DNA of 64,000 bases, from NCBI GenBank assembly GCA_963643165.1, contig CAVIJD010000004.1:1-64000 (forward strand), in the 5' to 3' direction. A program made the translations under genes and the position numbers. Below are positions 6,482 through 15,842 of the stretch, one piece after another (the stretch's first letter is position 1; the number at the start of each line of letters is the position of its first letter). This DNA comes from F23-D06 sp963643165 (lineage in GTDB: Bacteria; Bacteroidota; Bacteroidia; Bacteroidales; WCHB1-69). The notes under the pieces are model-generated. The model saw nothing but the letters and a program-made list of their open reading frames with translations. It was not told the origin of the DNA and did not search any database.

Positions 6482-9094
6482 TTGAAGAAAAAAATATACA
6501 CAGGCCGTTTGTTATTTCTGCGAAGCTGCGTCTTTATAGCCGTCAGCCTCTTCTTTTTCTGTGCCCAGGCGCAGGAAACGGCCCGGAAACGGACGATGCG
6601 CACCCCGCAGCCAGTGCCCGCCGACACCCTCACGGGCGACACCGCCGTTGTGCGGCAAGACACCGTGCCCTTGCACGGCAAGAAGATCTCGCCCGACGCC
6701 ATTACCTCAACGGTCACCTACCGCGCCCGCGACTCAGTTGTCAACGACCTTGAACGACGCTTTACCTACCTTTTTGGAGATGCCGTCGTGAAATACGAAG
6801 ACATGGAACTCTATGCCGACTTCATAGCCATAGACTTCCGGAACAGCGAGCTCTACGCCTCCGGCATCGCCGACTCCAGCGGAAACATCAGCGGAAGCCC
6901 CGTTTTCGTGCAAGGTTCAGACCAATACCGTGCCCGTGAGATAAAGTATAATTTCAACACGCATAAAGGAAAGATCACCCATGTCATCACCACGCAGGAC
7001 GACGGCTTCGTGCATGGCGAACACATCAAGAAGATGGGCGACAATGTGGCGTACATCAAAAACGGGAAATATACCACCTGCGAACTCGACCATCCTCATT
7101 ACGAAATAGATTTCACGAAAGCCAAATTCATCCAGCACGACAAAATCGTAATGGGACCGGCATACCTCAGCTTCCAAGGCATCCCTACGCCACTGGCCAT
7201 CCCTTTCGCGTTCTTCCCGATGGAAACTGAACGCAAATCGGGTCTTGTGATGCCCACCTTCGGCGAGTCGTCAAACCTCGGCTTCTACTTTCAGGACCTC
7301 GGCTTCTACTTTGCCATCAACGACAACCTCGACTTACTGCTCTCCACCGACCTTTACACCCGCGGTTCCTGGGCTGTCAAGGCCAAGTCGAACTACGTGT
7401 TCCGCTACAAATGCAACGGCGCAGTGAACCTGCAGTTCTCCCAAACCAGGGTGGGCGACCGGCTCGACTCATCGTACCGCTGCTCCAACGACTACAAGAT
7501 TTACTGGGACCACAAGCAAGACGTGAAGTCGCACCCCACCACCCGCTTCAACGCCCACATCGACATCGTGAGCAGCAACTATTCCAAATACAACTACACC
7601 TCCACCAGCGACTATCTCTCCAACCAATACACCTCCTCCGTCAACGTCTCCACTTCCGTCAAAGACTTCTTCTATGTTGACGCCACCGCCTCGTACTCGC
7701 AGAACACTGGCACCCAAGAAGTAAACCTCAAACTGCCGGACCTCAACATGTCCGTCGTGCAGTTCTATCCTTTCCGGAAAAAAGACAAGACCGGCGGGCT
7801 TAAATGGTACGACAACATTGCCATGAAATGGACATCGCAGACCATCGGGCAAATCAACACCGCCGACACCCTCCTGTTCAAGCCCAAGACCTGGGAAGAG
7901 ATGGACTTCGGCATGATGCACACCATACCGTTGACGATTCCGGTAAAAATAGCCAAACTGATCAATTGGAACACCACCGCCACCTTGGTAGAGAAATGGT
8001 ACCTGCAGCGTTACACCAAAGACATGACCATCGACACGACGGGCGGCACCGAAACGGCCAGCGTCAATTCGCATTTCAAAAGGGGCTTCGGTGCATTGCA
8101 CGACTTGAGTCTTTCCTCCTCGCTGACCACGAAAATCTACGTCATGTACGCTTTCAAAAAAGGAGCGTTGAATGCCATACGCCACGTCATCACACCGACA
8201 CTGAGTTTCACCTACCAGCCCAATTTGGCCGGACGGATAAAAGACACCTACGTAAATCCCTTCACGGGCCAAGAGGTAGAATACACCTACTACGACAATT
8301 CCATCTTCGGCACCGTCACCAACAACACGCAAGCCGTGGCGCGCTTCACCTGCGGCAACAACATCGAAATCAAGGTCCGTTCGCGCCGCGACACCATCAC
8401 GGGATACAAAAAAATCGCGCTCTTCGACAACCTCAACCTCTCGATGGACTACAACTTCGCCGCCGACTCCCTGAATTGGTCGCGGCTGGCGTTGAACGGA
8501 CGAAGCACGCTCTTCAAACAACTGTACATCACCTTCAACTTCTCCTTTGACCCTTACAGCATCAACGAGAACGGCTCGCGCACCAGCCTCACCGAATGGA
8601 AAGCCAACAAACGGCTCTTCCGACTCTCTTCCACCGACGTGAGCCTTGCCTTGAACTGGACCATTGACCGGAACACCTTCAAGAAAAAGAGCGGCACGGA
8701 AACCAAAACCGACGACAAGCAAAACCGGCAGAACTGGTCGCTCACCTTCAACTACACCTTCTCTTACGGCATCAACGACAACCTTGCCTACTACAGGCTG
8801 CTCGACACCGTAAAATACACCCACAACATGGTACACACCCTCAACGTGTCCGGCACAATCTACGTCACGCCGAAATGGAAAGTGGGCTTCAACACCGGCT
8901 ATGACTTCGTGCAGAAGTCCATGTCATATACCTCCATCGACATCTACCGTGACATGCACTGCTGGGAGATGAGTTTCGGCTGGGTGCCGTTCGGTTACCG
9001 CAAAGGGTGGAACTTCACCATCAACGTCAAGGCGGCCGTGCTCAAAGATGTGCTCAAATTGCCGTTCCACCACGACTTCAGGGACAACCTGTAG
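6482..9094 (+). CDS. lptD: LptD-like outer-membrane LPS assembly protein
   Basis: This 870-residue protein has a signal peptide (KKKIYTGRLLF...FFFCAQAQ). An OstA-like periplasmic region follows (about 95-260), with VVKYEDMELYADFIAIDF and YKCKYTTCE-like turns. A long beta-barrel of alternating aromatic strands runs to the C-terminus. This is the architecture of Bacteroidota LptD, which inserts lipopolysaccharide into the outer leaflet. The start is TTG at 6482, because no in-frame ATG precedes the signal peptide; the first ATG (6596) would remove the signal. It is divergent from the amidase operon. The gene symbol rests on architecture, not on alignment. Confidence 0.85.
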   Translation: MKKKIYTGRLLFLRSCVFIAVSLFFFCAQAQETARKRTMRTPQPVPADTLTGDTAVVRQDTVPLHGKKISPDAITSTVTYRARDSVVNDLERRFTYLFGDAVVKYEDMELYADFIAIDFRNSELYASGIADSSGNISGSPVFVQGSDQYRAREIKYNFNTHKGKITHVITTQDDGFVHGEHIKKMGDNVAYIKNGKYTTCELDHPHYEIDFTKAKFIQHDKIVMGPAYLSFQGIPTPLAIPFAFFPMETERKSGLVMPTFGESSNLGFYFQDLGFYFAINDNLDLLLSTDLYTRGSWAVKAKSNYVFRYKCNGAVNLQFSQTRVGDRLDSSYRCSNDYKIYWDHKQDVKSHPTTRFNAHIDIVSSNYSKYNYTSTSDYLSNQYTSSVNVSTSVKDFFYVDATASYSQNTGTQEVNLKLPDLNMSVVQFYPFRKKDKTGGLKWYDNIAMKWTSQTIGQINTADTLLFKPKTWEEMDFGMMHTIPLTIPVKIAKLINWNTTATLVEKWYLQRYTKDMTIDTTGGTETASVNSHFKRGFGALHDLSLSSSLTTKIYVMYAFKKGALNAIRHVITPTLSFTYQPNLAGRIKDTYVNPFTGQEVEYTYYDNSIFGTVTNNTQAVARFTCGNNIEIKVRSRRDTITGYKKIALFDNLNLSMDYNFAADSLNWSRLALNGRSTLFKQLYITFNFSFDPYSINENGSRTSLTEWKANKRLFRLSSTDVSLALNWTIDRNTFKKKSGTETKTDDKQNRQNWSLTFNYTFSYGINDNLAYYRLLDTVKYTHNMVHTLNVSGTIYVTPKWKVGFNTGYDFVQKSMSYTSIDIYRDMHCWEMSFGWVPFGYRKGWNFTINVKAAVLKDVLKLPFHHDFRDNL

Positions 9095-9217
9095 GGACCC
9101 CGTGGAAATCCTAAGCGCAAAGCCCGAAACGGGGAGTGAAACCTGTCGGAAAACGCCACAGACGCTTGCCGTTTGCCTGCATTGTTGCGAAATACGTTCA
9201 GAAATAAGGTTTGCACA

Positions 9218-9247
9218 TTTGACGGATAAAAAAAAATTGTACATTTG
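9218..9247 (+). promoter_or_regulatory. Promoter of secDF (TTTG - 18 nt - TACATTTG)
   Basis: TTTG at 9218-9221 and TACATTTG at 9240-9247 are 18 bases apart, a near-ideal Bacteroidota promoter. It lies 61 bases before the secDF ATG. The stretch 9095-9217 holds no other feature that I can see. Confidence 0.75.
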
Positions 9248-9308
9248 CAACTTTCAATTTAACAGGCGAAAGAATATATAATAATCTGTAAATTAAACAA
9301 ATAGGAAA

Positions 9309-12300
9309 ATGAAAAACAAAGGACTTATTTTATTCTTCACAGTTCTTTTGGCTTTAGTATGCTTGTACTGCCTTTCCTTCTCGTTTGTAACATGGCGGGT
9401 TGAAAAGAAAGCAGACGCATACGCAAACGATCCGGCCGCTATTGAAGAGGTGAAGAAAGAAGCTCACGGAGATGTGATGTTGGAGAAACATTTGGTGGAC
9501 TCCTTGATTGAAGCAAGGACGCGCCAATATCTGACAAACATGAACGACTCCACCGTGTTTCTGGGCAACACCTACAAGAAATGCAAGTACAAAGAGCTCA
9601 ACCTCGGTCTGGACTTGAAAGGCGGCATGAACGTGACGCTTGAGATTTCCATGCCGGACGTGGTGCAAAGTTTGGCCACCAACAGGGAAGACCCCTTGTT
9701 CAAAGCCGCTTTCGACAAGGCCGTCAAGGAGTATGAAGCCACCACAAACGGTGATTTCGTTGATATTTTCGTCAAGAATTTCAACAGCACAAAGGTGGAG
9801 ATGAAGATGAACAATGCCAACCTGCGCACCTATTTTGGCGAACGTGCCGGCATCAAGAATGCCTCGGATGCCCAGATTGTCAGTTTCATCGAGAAAGAAT
9901 CCAGCGAGATTGTCGATAGGACTTTCAAAATTTTGCGCACCCGTATCGACCGTTTCGGCGTGGCCCAGCCCAACCTTCAGTTGCTGCAAGGCGGCCGTAT
10001 CCTGGTTGAGCTTCCGGGCATCAAAGAGCCCGAAAGGGTCACCGACCTGCTGAAGAGCACGGCAAAACTCGAGTTTTGGGAAGTTTATAACGAAGCCGTG
10101 GGCGGCATGAGCATCCAACAGCGTTTTGCCGCAGCCGACGTGAAACTGGCTCAGATGCTGAAAAACAAGAAAGAGCAGCCCGCCGTTGACACCGCAGCGT
10201 TGGCCCAGCAGACCAACGACTCCCTGGCAGCCGACTCCGCCGCCGCTCCGGTTGACAGCCTGACCGCCGCACTCCCTGAAGAGGAAGTCGCTGAAGAAAC
10301 CGCAGAAGAAACCGGCGTTGGCGCAATCCTCAGCAAAGCCGTTGCCGTTCCGGGCAGCTTTGTCATCGGCTATTTCAAAGAGTCGGACATGCCCAAAATC
10401 AACGCCATGCTTCCGCAACTGCAGAAGATTTTAGGCGACAAGAACGTTGTCTTCTATTGGGGTTCTCCCGAGCGCGAATACGGCAACGCTTACCCGCTCT
10501 ACCCGTTGAAGAAGAAAAACGACCGTATAGGACCGCTGTTGAGTTCTGAAACCATCGGTGGCGCACGCGTGGTTCGCTCGGCACGCCAGGATGTGGACCA
10601 AAACAACAGAGTAGTGGTCAACATGTCGATGGAAGACCAAGCCGCTGACGAGTGGCGCAGAATCACCAAAGAAGCCGCTGACAACAGCGCAAACAAGCTG
10701 ACCTGCATCGCCATCGTGCTCGACGAGTTCGTCTATTCCGCCCCGACAGTGCGTTCTGAAATCCCGAACGGCAACTCCGAAATCTCCGGTAATTTCACCA
10801 TTGAAGAGGCCAAGGACCTTGCCACTGTCCTCAACTCCGGGAACCTGGAGGCACGCGTGAACATCGTCCAATCAGAAGTGGTTGGCCCTACGCTGGGTAA
10901 AGAATCCATCCGTTCGGGTCTCCTCTCATTCCTGGGCGCTTTCATCATGGTCATCCTCTACATGTTCTTGTACTACAGCCGCGCCGGTCTGGTGGCCGAC
11001 ATCGCGCTGTTCTCCAACGTGTTCTTCATAGTCGGCGTGCTTGCCTCCATGGGTGCCGTGCTTACGTTGCCTGGCATCGCCGGTATTGTGCTCACCCTCG
11101 GTATGGCCGTGGATGCGAACGTCATCATCTATGAGCGCGTCCGTGAGGAAGTCCGCGCCGGCAAGGGCATCCGCGTCGCCGTTGACGAAGGCTTCAAACA
11201 CTCCTACTCCGCCATCATCGACGGTAACATCACCACCTTGATTACCGCTATCGTGCTTTACATCTTCGGTTCCGGTCCTATCCAAGGTTTTGCTACCACG
11301 TTGATTATCGGTATCCTCTCTTCCATGTTCACCGCCATCCTGCTCTCCCGTATGATCATCGAGGCAAGACTCAAGAAAGGCAAAAACCTGGAAGTGGGCA
11401 ACAAGGTCACCATCAACGCTTTCATGCACGCCAACCTCAACTTCCTCGGCAAGAGAAAGTATTTCTATATCCTTTCAGGCTCTCTCTTCGTGATCTCCAT
11501 CATCTCGTTCTGCACACTCAAACTGCAACCGGGCATCGACTTCACAGGCGGCCGTTGCTATGTGGTCCGTTTTGACAAGGATGTCACCACCAAGGATGTG
11601 CGCGAGGCTGTTGCCAAAGAGTTCGGCGGCAACCCCGAAGTGAAAACCTTCGGCGGCAACGACCAGATCAGAATCATCACGAACTATAAAGTTGACAGCA
11701 ACGACCCCGCAGATGACAAACTCTGCGAAACCAAACTGTACAACGCATTGAAAGGTTTTTATGAAAAAACCGACCTGTCTGAATACGACTTCACCCACCT
11801 GACAAACGACGTGCGCGGCATCCAGTCGTCGCAGAAGATTCAGCCCACCGTGGCTAAAGAATTGCTGCTGAATGCTGTATGGGCAGTGTTGGCTTCCCTC
11901 GTGCTGATATTCATCTACATCGCCGTAAGATTCCGCAACTGGCAGTTCGGCGTGGCCGGCGTCTTCGCCCTCTTCCACGATACGTTCCTGACTGTCGGTA
12001 TCTTCTCGCTCCTCTATAAAGTGATGCCATTCTCAATGGAAATTGACCAGAACTTCATCGCCGCAATTCTGACGGTGATCGGTTACTCCATCAACAACAA
12101 CGTGGTCATCTTCGACCGTGTACGTGAGAACTTGGCACTCTATCCGAAACGCGAGAACTACGAGAACTTCAACAACGCCATCAACCAGACTTTGGGCCGT
12201 AACGTGAACACCGCCGGCACAACGTTGATTACGCTGTTGGTGATCTTCCTGTTCGGCGGCGAAGTCATCCGCGGATTCGTGTTCGCAATGTTCGTCGGTA

Positions 12301-12407
12301 TCCTGCTGGGCACTTACTCCGGCATTCTCGTTTCGAGCCCGCTGGCATACGACCTCTTCCGCGCCCGCGGCGGCAAGGTGAAAAGAGCCAAAACAGAACT
12401 GAAATAG
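9309..12407 (+). CDS. secDF: Protein translocase SecD-SecF fusion
   Basis: This 1032-residue fused protein drives the late, proton-powered step of Sec export. The SecD half has an N-terminal TM helix, the periplasmic P1 region beginning near LNLGLDLKGGMNVTLE, and RTRIDRFGVAQPNLQ. A long Ala/Glu/Asp-rich insert (about 275-340) is followed by the TM block containing GMAVDANVIIYERVREE. The SecF half begins near FMHANLNFLGKRKYFY, with QPGIDFTGGR and later GYSINNNVVIFDRVREN. Fusion into one chain is normal in Bacteroidota. The acidic insert in P1 is longer than in E. coli SecD. It is monocistronic, with a terminator at 12431-12463. Confidence 0.97.
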   Translation: MKNKGLILFFTVLLALVCLYCLSFSFVTWRVEKKADAYANDPAAIEEVKKEAHGDVMLEKHLVDSLIEARTRQYLTNMNDSTVFLGNTYKKCKYKELNLGLDLKGGMNVTLEISMPDVVQSLATNREDPLFKAAFDKAVKEYEATTNGDFVDIFVKNFNSTKVEMKMNNANLRTYFGERAGIKNASDAQIVSFIEKESSEIVDRTFKILRTRIDRFGVAQPNLQLLQGGRILVELPGIKEPERVTDLLKSTAKLEFWEVYNEAVGGMSIQQRFAAADVKLAQMLKNKKEQPAVDTAALAQQTNDSLAADSAAAPVDSLTAALPEEEVAEETAEETGVGAILSKAVAVPGSFVIGYFKESDMPKINAMLPQLQKILGDKNVVFYWGSPEREYGNAYPLYPLKKKNDRIGPLLSSETIGGARVVRSARQDVDQNNRVVVNMSMEDQAADEWRRITKEAADNSANKLTCIAIVLDEFVYSAPTVRSEIPNGNSEISGNFTIEEAKDLATVLNSGNLEARVNIVQSEVVGPTLGKESIRSGLLSFLGAFIMVILYMFLYYSRAGLVADIALFSNVFFIVGVLASMGAVLTLPGIAGIVLTLGMAVDANVIIYERVREEVRAGKGIRVAVDEGFKHSYSAIIDGNITTLITAIVLYIFGSGPIQGFATTLIIGILSSMFTAILLSRMIIEARLKKGKNLEVGNKVTINAFMHANLNFLGKRKYFYILSGSLFVISIISFCTLKLQPGIDFTGGRCYVVRFDKDVTTKDVREAVAKEFGGNPEVKTFGGNDQIRIITNYKVDSNDPADDKLCETKLYNALKGFYEKTDLSEYDFTHLTNDVRGIQSSQKIQPTVAKELLLNAVWAVLASLVLIFIYIAVRFRNWQFGVAGVFALFHDTFLTVGIFSLLYKVMPFSMEIDQNFIAAILTVIGYSINNNVVIFDRVRENLALYPKRENYENFNNAINQTLGRNVNTAGTTLITLLVIFLFGGEVIRGFVFAMFVGILLGTYSGILVSSPLAYDLFRARGGKVKRAKTELK

Positions 12408-12430
12408 GCTTATTCAACAATAACAACAAA

Positions 12431-12463
12431 AAAATCGGGATAGGGCGAACTTATCCCGATTTT
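12431..12463 (+). terminator. Rho-independent terminator after secDF
   Basis: AAAATCGGGATA (12431-12442) pairs with TATCCCGATTTT (12452-12463), followed by more T residues. Confidence 0.85.
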
Positions 12464-12511
12464 TTTTATTTTAGCGCTCTTTTTGGTTATAAGGTAAAAT
12501 ATATATTGTAT

Positions 12512-15040
12512 ATGAGATTCTATAAACACGCAGCACTTCTATTAACTGTTTTTATCTTAGCATGTTCGCTTGCTAACGCACAGGTTTTGCGCGACGCTGA
12601 CAACCTTTTCCGCGATTGCCAGTACGAAAAAGCGCTCGAGGCCTATAAAAAAGGCATAAAGAAGCTATCGTCCAACCGGGTGGAAATACAGCGTGCCACC
12701 TTCCGGATTGCGGAATGCTACCGCATCATGGGCGACCTTAAAAAGGCAGAACAGCAATATCTGCGTCTGGAAAAGAAAAATTACCAGAAAGACAATCCGA
12801 TGATCCTGTATCATTTAGGGTCAATCTATAACATTCGCGGCGACTATGACCAAGCTTTGGCCTATTATGACAAGTACAAGAAAAGAGCATCCGACGATGC
12901 CCGTGCAGACACCGCAATAGCAGGCTGCCGCAATGCCAAGATGTGGAAGGAGAACAGCACCCGCTACGAGGTTGAAAACCTCAAGAAGTTCAACACCCGC
13001 GACGATGAGTGGGCACCGCGTTGGGGCAATAACGAGAAACGCAACTCCATCATCTTCTCCTCCAACCGGGAGGGCTCTGCCGGCAAAGGCGGCGACCAGT
13101 GGACAGGCGGCGCATTCTCAGACCTCTACATCTCCAACAAGCCCAAAAGCAAGAATACCGACTGGCCCGGCGAGTGGTCACCCGTGAAAATGCTCGACGA
13201 AGGCGGCATCGTGAACAGTGCTGTGAACGAGGGCGAGGCAAGCGCCAACCGCAAAGGTTCTGTCATCTATTTCACAAAGTGTCCGCAAGACAAGAAGAAA
13301 GTGCAGGGCTGCTATATCCACAAATCCCTCAAGAAAGGCAACACCTGGGGCGAACCCGAAATTGTGACCTTAGGGGACTCTGCCTATAACTACGTTCACC
13401 CGTTCATCAGCGGCGATGAACTGACTATCTATTTCTCTTCAAATATGCCCGGCGGCTACGGCGGCTACGACATCTACAAGGCCACCCGCCCCAAGAAGTC
13501 GGCCAAGTTCTCCAACATCACAAACCTGGGACCCAACATCAACACGGCTGGGCAAGAGGTGTTTCCGGCTTTCCGCAATGACGAGGAGTTCTATTTCTCC
13601 TCTGACGGACATCCCGGCATGGGCGGACTCGATATCTTCCTCTCTCGTGTGGATGCCAACGGCAACTTCGGTCCGGCCGAGAACCTGATGTCACCCATCA
13701 ACTCCTCCGGCGACGAAATCGGCATTATCTTCGATGAAACGGAATCCATTGACCCCCAGTCAAAGTCACCGTACCTGGCAAAAGGCTACTTCTCCTCTAA
13801 CCGTCCCGGCGGCCGTGGCGGCGACGACATCTACTATTTCCTGCTTCGTCCTATCGTCTATACCCTTTCGGGTAAAATCAGAGACAAGAACAACGGCCAA
13901 TATATGGACGGCGTTGATGTGGAAATCGTGGGCTCTGACGGCACCTCCTACAAGACGACTACGGATGTGAAAGGATATTACCACTTCGACAAGACCAAGA
14001 TCCTCGGTTCAACGACCTACGACATCAAGGTGGCCAAGAAAGGCTATTGGGAGAATGGCAACACGGCAAAACTGACCACCATCGGCATTATGGAAAACAC
14101 GGACTTCAACCAGGATTTCACGCTTGAGCCTATCCCCAAGGAGCCCATCCTGCTGCCTGAAATCCTTTACGACCTGGCCAAGTGGGACCTGAAACCGCAA
14201 TACAAAGACTCGTTGATGTATCTGTACGACATTATGGTCAAAAACCCGACCATCGTCATCGAGCTCCGTTCGCATACCGACTCGCGTGACACAGAAGAAA
14301 AGAATGACGTGCTTTCACAAAACCGTGCGCAGTCGTGTGTCGATTTCCTGGTTGAGGAGAAAGGCATCGCTGCCGACCGTATTGTTGCCAAGGGTTATGG
14401 CGAACGCGTGCCCCGGAGACTGGAGAAAGACATGTACTCCACCTACAACGGCAAAAAGTATTTCTTCCCCAAAGGCACCTACCTGACAGAGGAGTTCTGC
14501 GAATCGTTCCCCACGAAGAACGAGCGTGAGGCCGCCCACGCCCTCAACCGCCGTACCGAGTTCCTCATCCTGCGTGACGACTATGTACCCAGCAACGACA
14601 AGATTGACAGCGTCAAGAAAGGTTCTTCCGCCATTGCTGTCGTACAAGAGCGCACCCTTCCCGTCACCGTCAGCGGCGACGATGTGACAGGCACATGCTT
14701 CGCCAACAGCAAGTCTATGAACTTCAAACTCGAAACCGGCAGCGAAGAGATACAGATGAACTATGCTGACGCCACCCGCTTCCTGAAAGAGAGCATCATC
14801 AAGGTCAACGACTTTGAAGACAAAGAGGGCGCCATCAAGCAAGAGGACGGCAGCATCATCGAGGGCGCTGTGCTCTACCTTGAAGAACTCCGTGTGGGCG
14901 ACGACTATGAAGAGAATGTCAAAGTCGTTGTCAAGAAAGGGCTGCCTGCCGCATTTGTCATCGGCGATGGCTTCATCCGCAACGCATGGGGTGACTTTAC
15001 CATTGACAAGGCCAAGAGCATCATACGTTTCAGCAAATAG
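12512..15040 (+). CDS. TPR / PD40 propeller / OmpA protein with retropepsin-like C-terminal domain
   Basis: This 842-residue protein has a signal peptide ending LACSLANAQ. TPR-like repeats (about 25-130) include DCQYEKALEAYKKGIKK and IRGDYDQALAYYDKYKK. A PD40/WD40-like beta-propeller follows (about 155-445; IIFSSNREG, YFSSNMPGGYGGYDIY, YFSSNRPGGRGGDDIY), then a carboxypeptidase-regulatory-like domain (about 450-540) and an OmpA peptidoglycan-binding domain (about 550-690; IELRSHTDSRDTEEKN, NRRTEFLI). The order resembles PorE of the type IX secretion system, but such proteins are common in this phylum. The last ~120 residues look like a clan AA aspartic protease with ETGS (Glu741) in place of DTG. 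ATG 12512 was chosen over TTG 12506. Confidence 0.88.
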   Translation: MRFYKHAALLLTVFILACSLANAQVLRDADNLFRDCQYEKALEAYKKGIKKLSSNRVEIQRATFRIAECYRIMGDLKKAEQQYLRLEKKNYQKDNPMILYHLGSIYNIRGDYDQALAYYDKYKKRASDDARADTAIAGCRNAKMWKENSTRYEVENLKKFNTRDDEWAPRWGNNEKRNSIIFSSNREGSAGKGGDQWTGGAFSDLYISNKPKSKNTDWPGEWSPVKMLDEGGIVNSAVNEGEASANRKGSVIYFTKCPQDKKKVQGCYIHKSLKKGNTWGEPEIVTLGDSAYNYVHPFISGDELTIYFSSNMPGGYGGYDIYKATRPKKSAKFSNITNLGPNINTAGQEVFPAFRNDEEFYFSSDGHPGMGGLDIFLSRVDANGNFGPAENLMSPINSSGDEIGIIFDETESIDPQSKSPYLAKGYFSSNRPGGRGGDDIYYFLLRPIVYTLSGKIRDKNNGQYMDGVDVEIVGSDGTSYKTTTDVKGYYHFDKTKILGSTTYDIKVAKKGYWENGNTAKLTTIGIMENTDFNQDFTLEPIPKEPILLPEILYDLAKWDLKPQYKDSLMYLYDIMVKNPTIVIELRSHTDSRDTEEKNDVLSQNRAQSCVDFLVEEKGIAADRIVAKGYGERVPRRLEKDMYSTYNGKKYFFPKGTYLTEEFCESFPTKNEREAAHALNRRTEFLILRDDYVPSNDKIDSVKKGSSAIAVVQERTLPVTVSGDDVTGTCFANSKSMNFKLETGSEEIQMNYADATRFLKESIIKVNDFEDKEGAIKQEDGSIIEGAVLYLEELRVGDDYEENVKVVVKKGLPAAFVIGDGFIRNAWGDFTIDKAKSIIRFSK

Positions 15041-15236
15041 AGGCTTTGATTTCTTCTATTTCAGCTTTTAGGCAGCGCCTTTTACGCACAAGAGGCTTGC
15101 TGAACAGACAAAGCGCAAACAGATAAAGGATGCCGGAGCACACACAATAAAGCAAAAGTGTAGGCCCCGGCATTTTCTTGTATTCGGCCAGAAGCAACGG
15201 CAAAACAGCGATGAGGGCCGGCGACAAAAACCACAA
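15030..15236 (-). CDS. Possible small two-helix membrane protein
   Basis: This 68-residue frame has two hydrophobic helices (FLSPALIAVLPLLLA and TLLLYCVCSGILYLFALCLF) and then a basic/acidic tail. It begins at a TTG. It lies in the same frame as thpR, only seven codons after that gene's TAA, so it could be a separately started small protein, a stop-codon read-through extension, or chance. Its end overlaps the 3' end of the convergent OmpA gene by 11 bases. I recognise no family. Confidence 0.35.
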   Translation of the reverse strand: MWFLSPALIAVLPLLLAEYKKMPGPTLLLYCVCSGILYLFALCLFSKPLVRKRRCLKAEIEEIKASIC

Positions 15237-15257
15237 CTGCAGCGCGTCAGCCTCACA

Positions 15258-15830
15258 TTACGACAGACGGCACTTGAACAGCGGCTTGTATTCAGGACCT
15301 TCTTTGTGCAAAAAACTCTGGTAAAGCGTCAATTCGTTGATCTGCACCTGCTGCTTGACCAGCAGACGGTTAGACTCAATCGTCTGCCAGAATTTGCGTT
15401 TGTCCACCACTTGCTTGATGCGCGCCATGGTGACGTGCGGCACAAAATTACCATACGCCGGCTCAAAACCCTCGGCGGTCAGCTTCTGTTCCAGTTCGGC
15501 GAATAGGCTCTTCAGCTCCGCAAAGTCCTCAAACCCAAGCCATAACACTTTGGGCGCGTACCGACTACCAAAAACGCCGGCCTTGTCGAGGCTTAGGGTC
15601 ATCGACGAATGGTTTGCGGCCACCTGCGCCATGGCCTGCCGAATGGCCGGCAACCTGCTGTCGGGCGTTGCTCCGAGAAACCGCAACGTCAGATGGCAAA
15701 CACTTTCTTGCACCCACACCAGATCATCGTGACGCAAAGCATAACGAAGCCCGGACTTCCATTGCTGGAGTTCCGGGCTCAACGTGATGATTCCTGTGGC
15801 GATGAAAAGTCTTTTCATCCTTCCATTCAC
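15258..15830 (-). CDS. thpR: RNA 2',3'-cyclic phosphodiesterase (ThpR / LigT)
   Basis: This 190-residue 2H phosphoesterase has both signature motifs: HLTLRFLG (about residues 46-53) and HVTMARIK (about 131-138). The family opens 2',3'-cyclic phosphates or joins tRNA halves in vitro; the cellular role is unclear. The reading frame starts at 15830, but MKRLFIATGI at 15818 is the usual N-terminus and may be the true start. It follows the DPP4-like gene by 12 bases, so the two are probably co-transcribed. Confidence 0.9.
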   Translation of the reverse strand: MNGRMKRLFIATGIITLSPELQQWKSGLRYALRHDDLVWVQESVCHLTLRFLGATPDSRLPAIRQAMAQVAANHSSMTLSLDKAGVFGSRYAPKVLWLGFEDFAELKSLFAELEQKLTAEGFEPAYGNFVPHVTMARIKQVVDKRKFWQTIESNRLLVKQQVQINELTLYQSFLHKEGPEYKPLFKCRLS

Positions 15831-15842
15831 TTTCGTTTTTTA

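Noticed and set aside
7469..8836. Long minus-strand open frame (455 codons) inside the LptD-like gene
   Set aside because: Low-complexity Val/Gly-rich product with no motifs; it is the antisense shadow of a high-GC plus-strand gene with a signal peptide and barrel.
9354..10418. Minus-strand open frame (354 codons) inside secDF
   Set aside because: Antisense to conserved SecD; no recognisable features.
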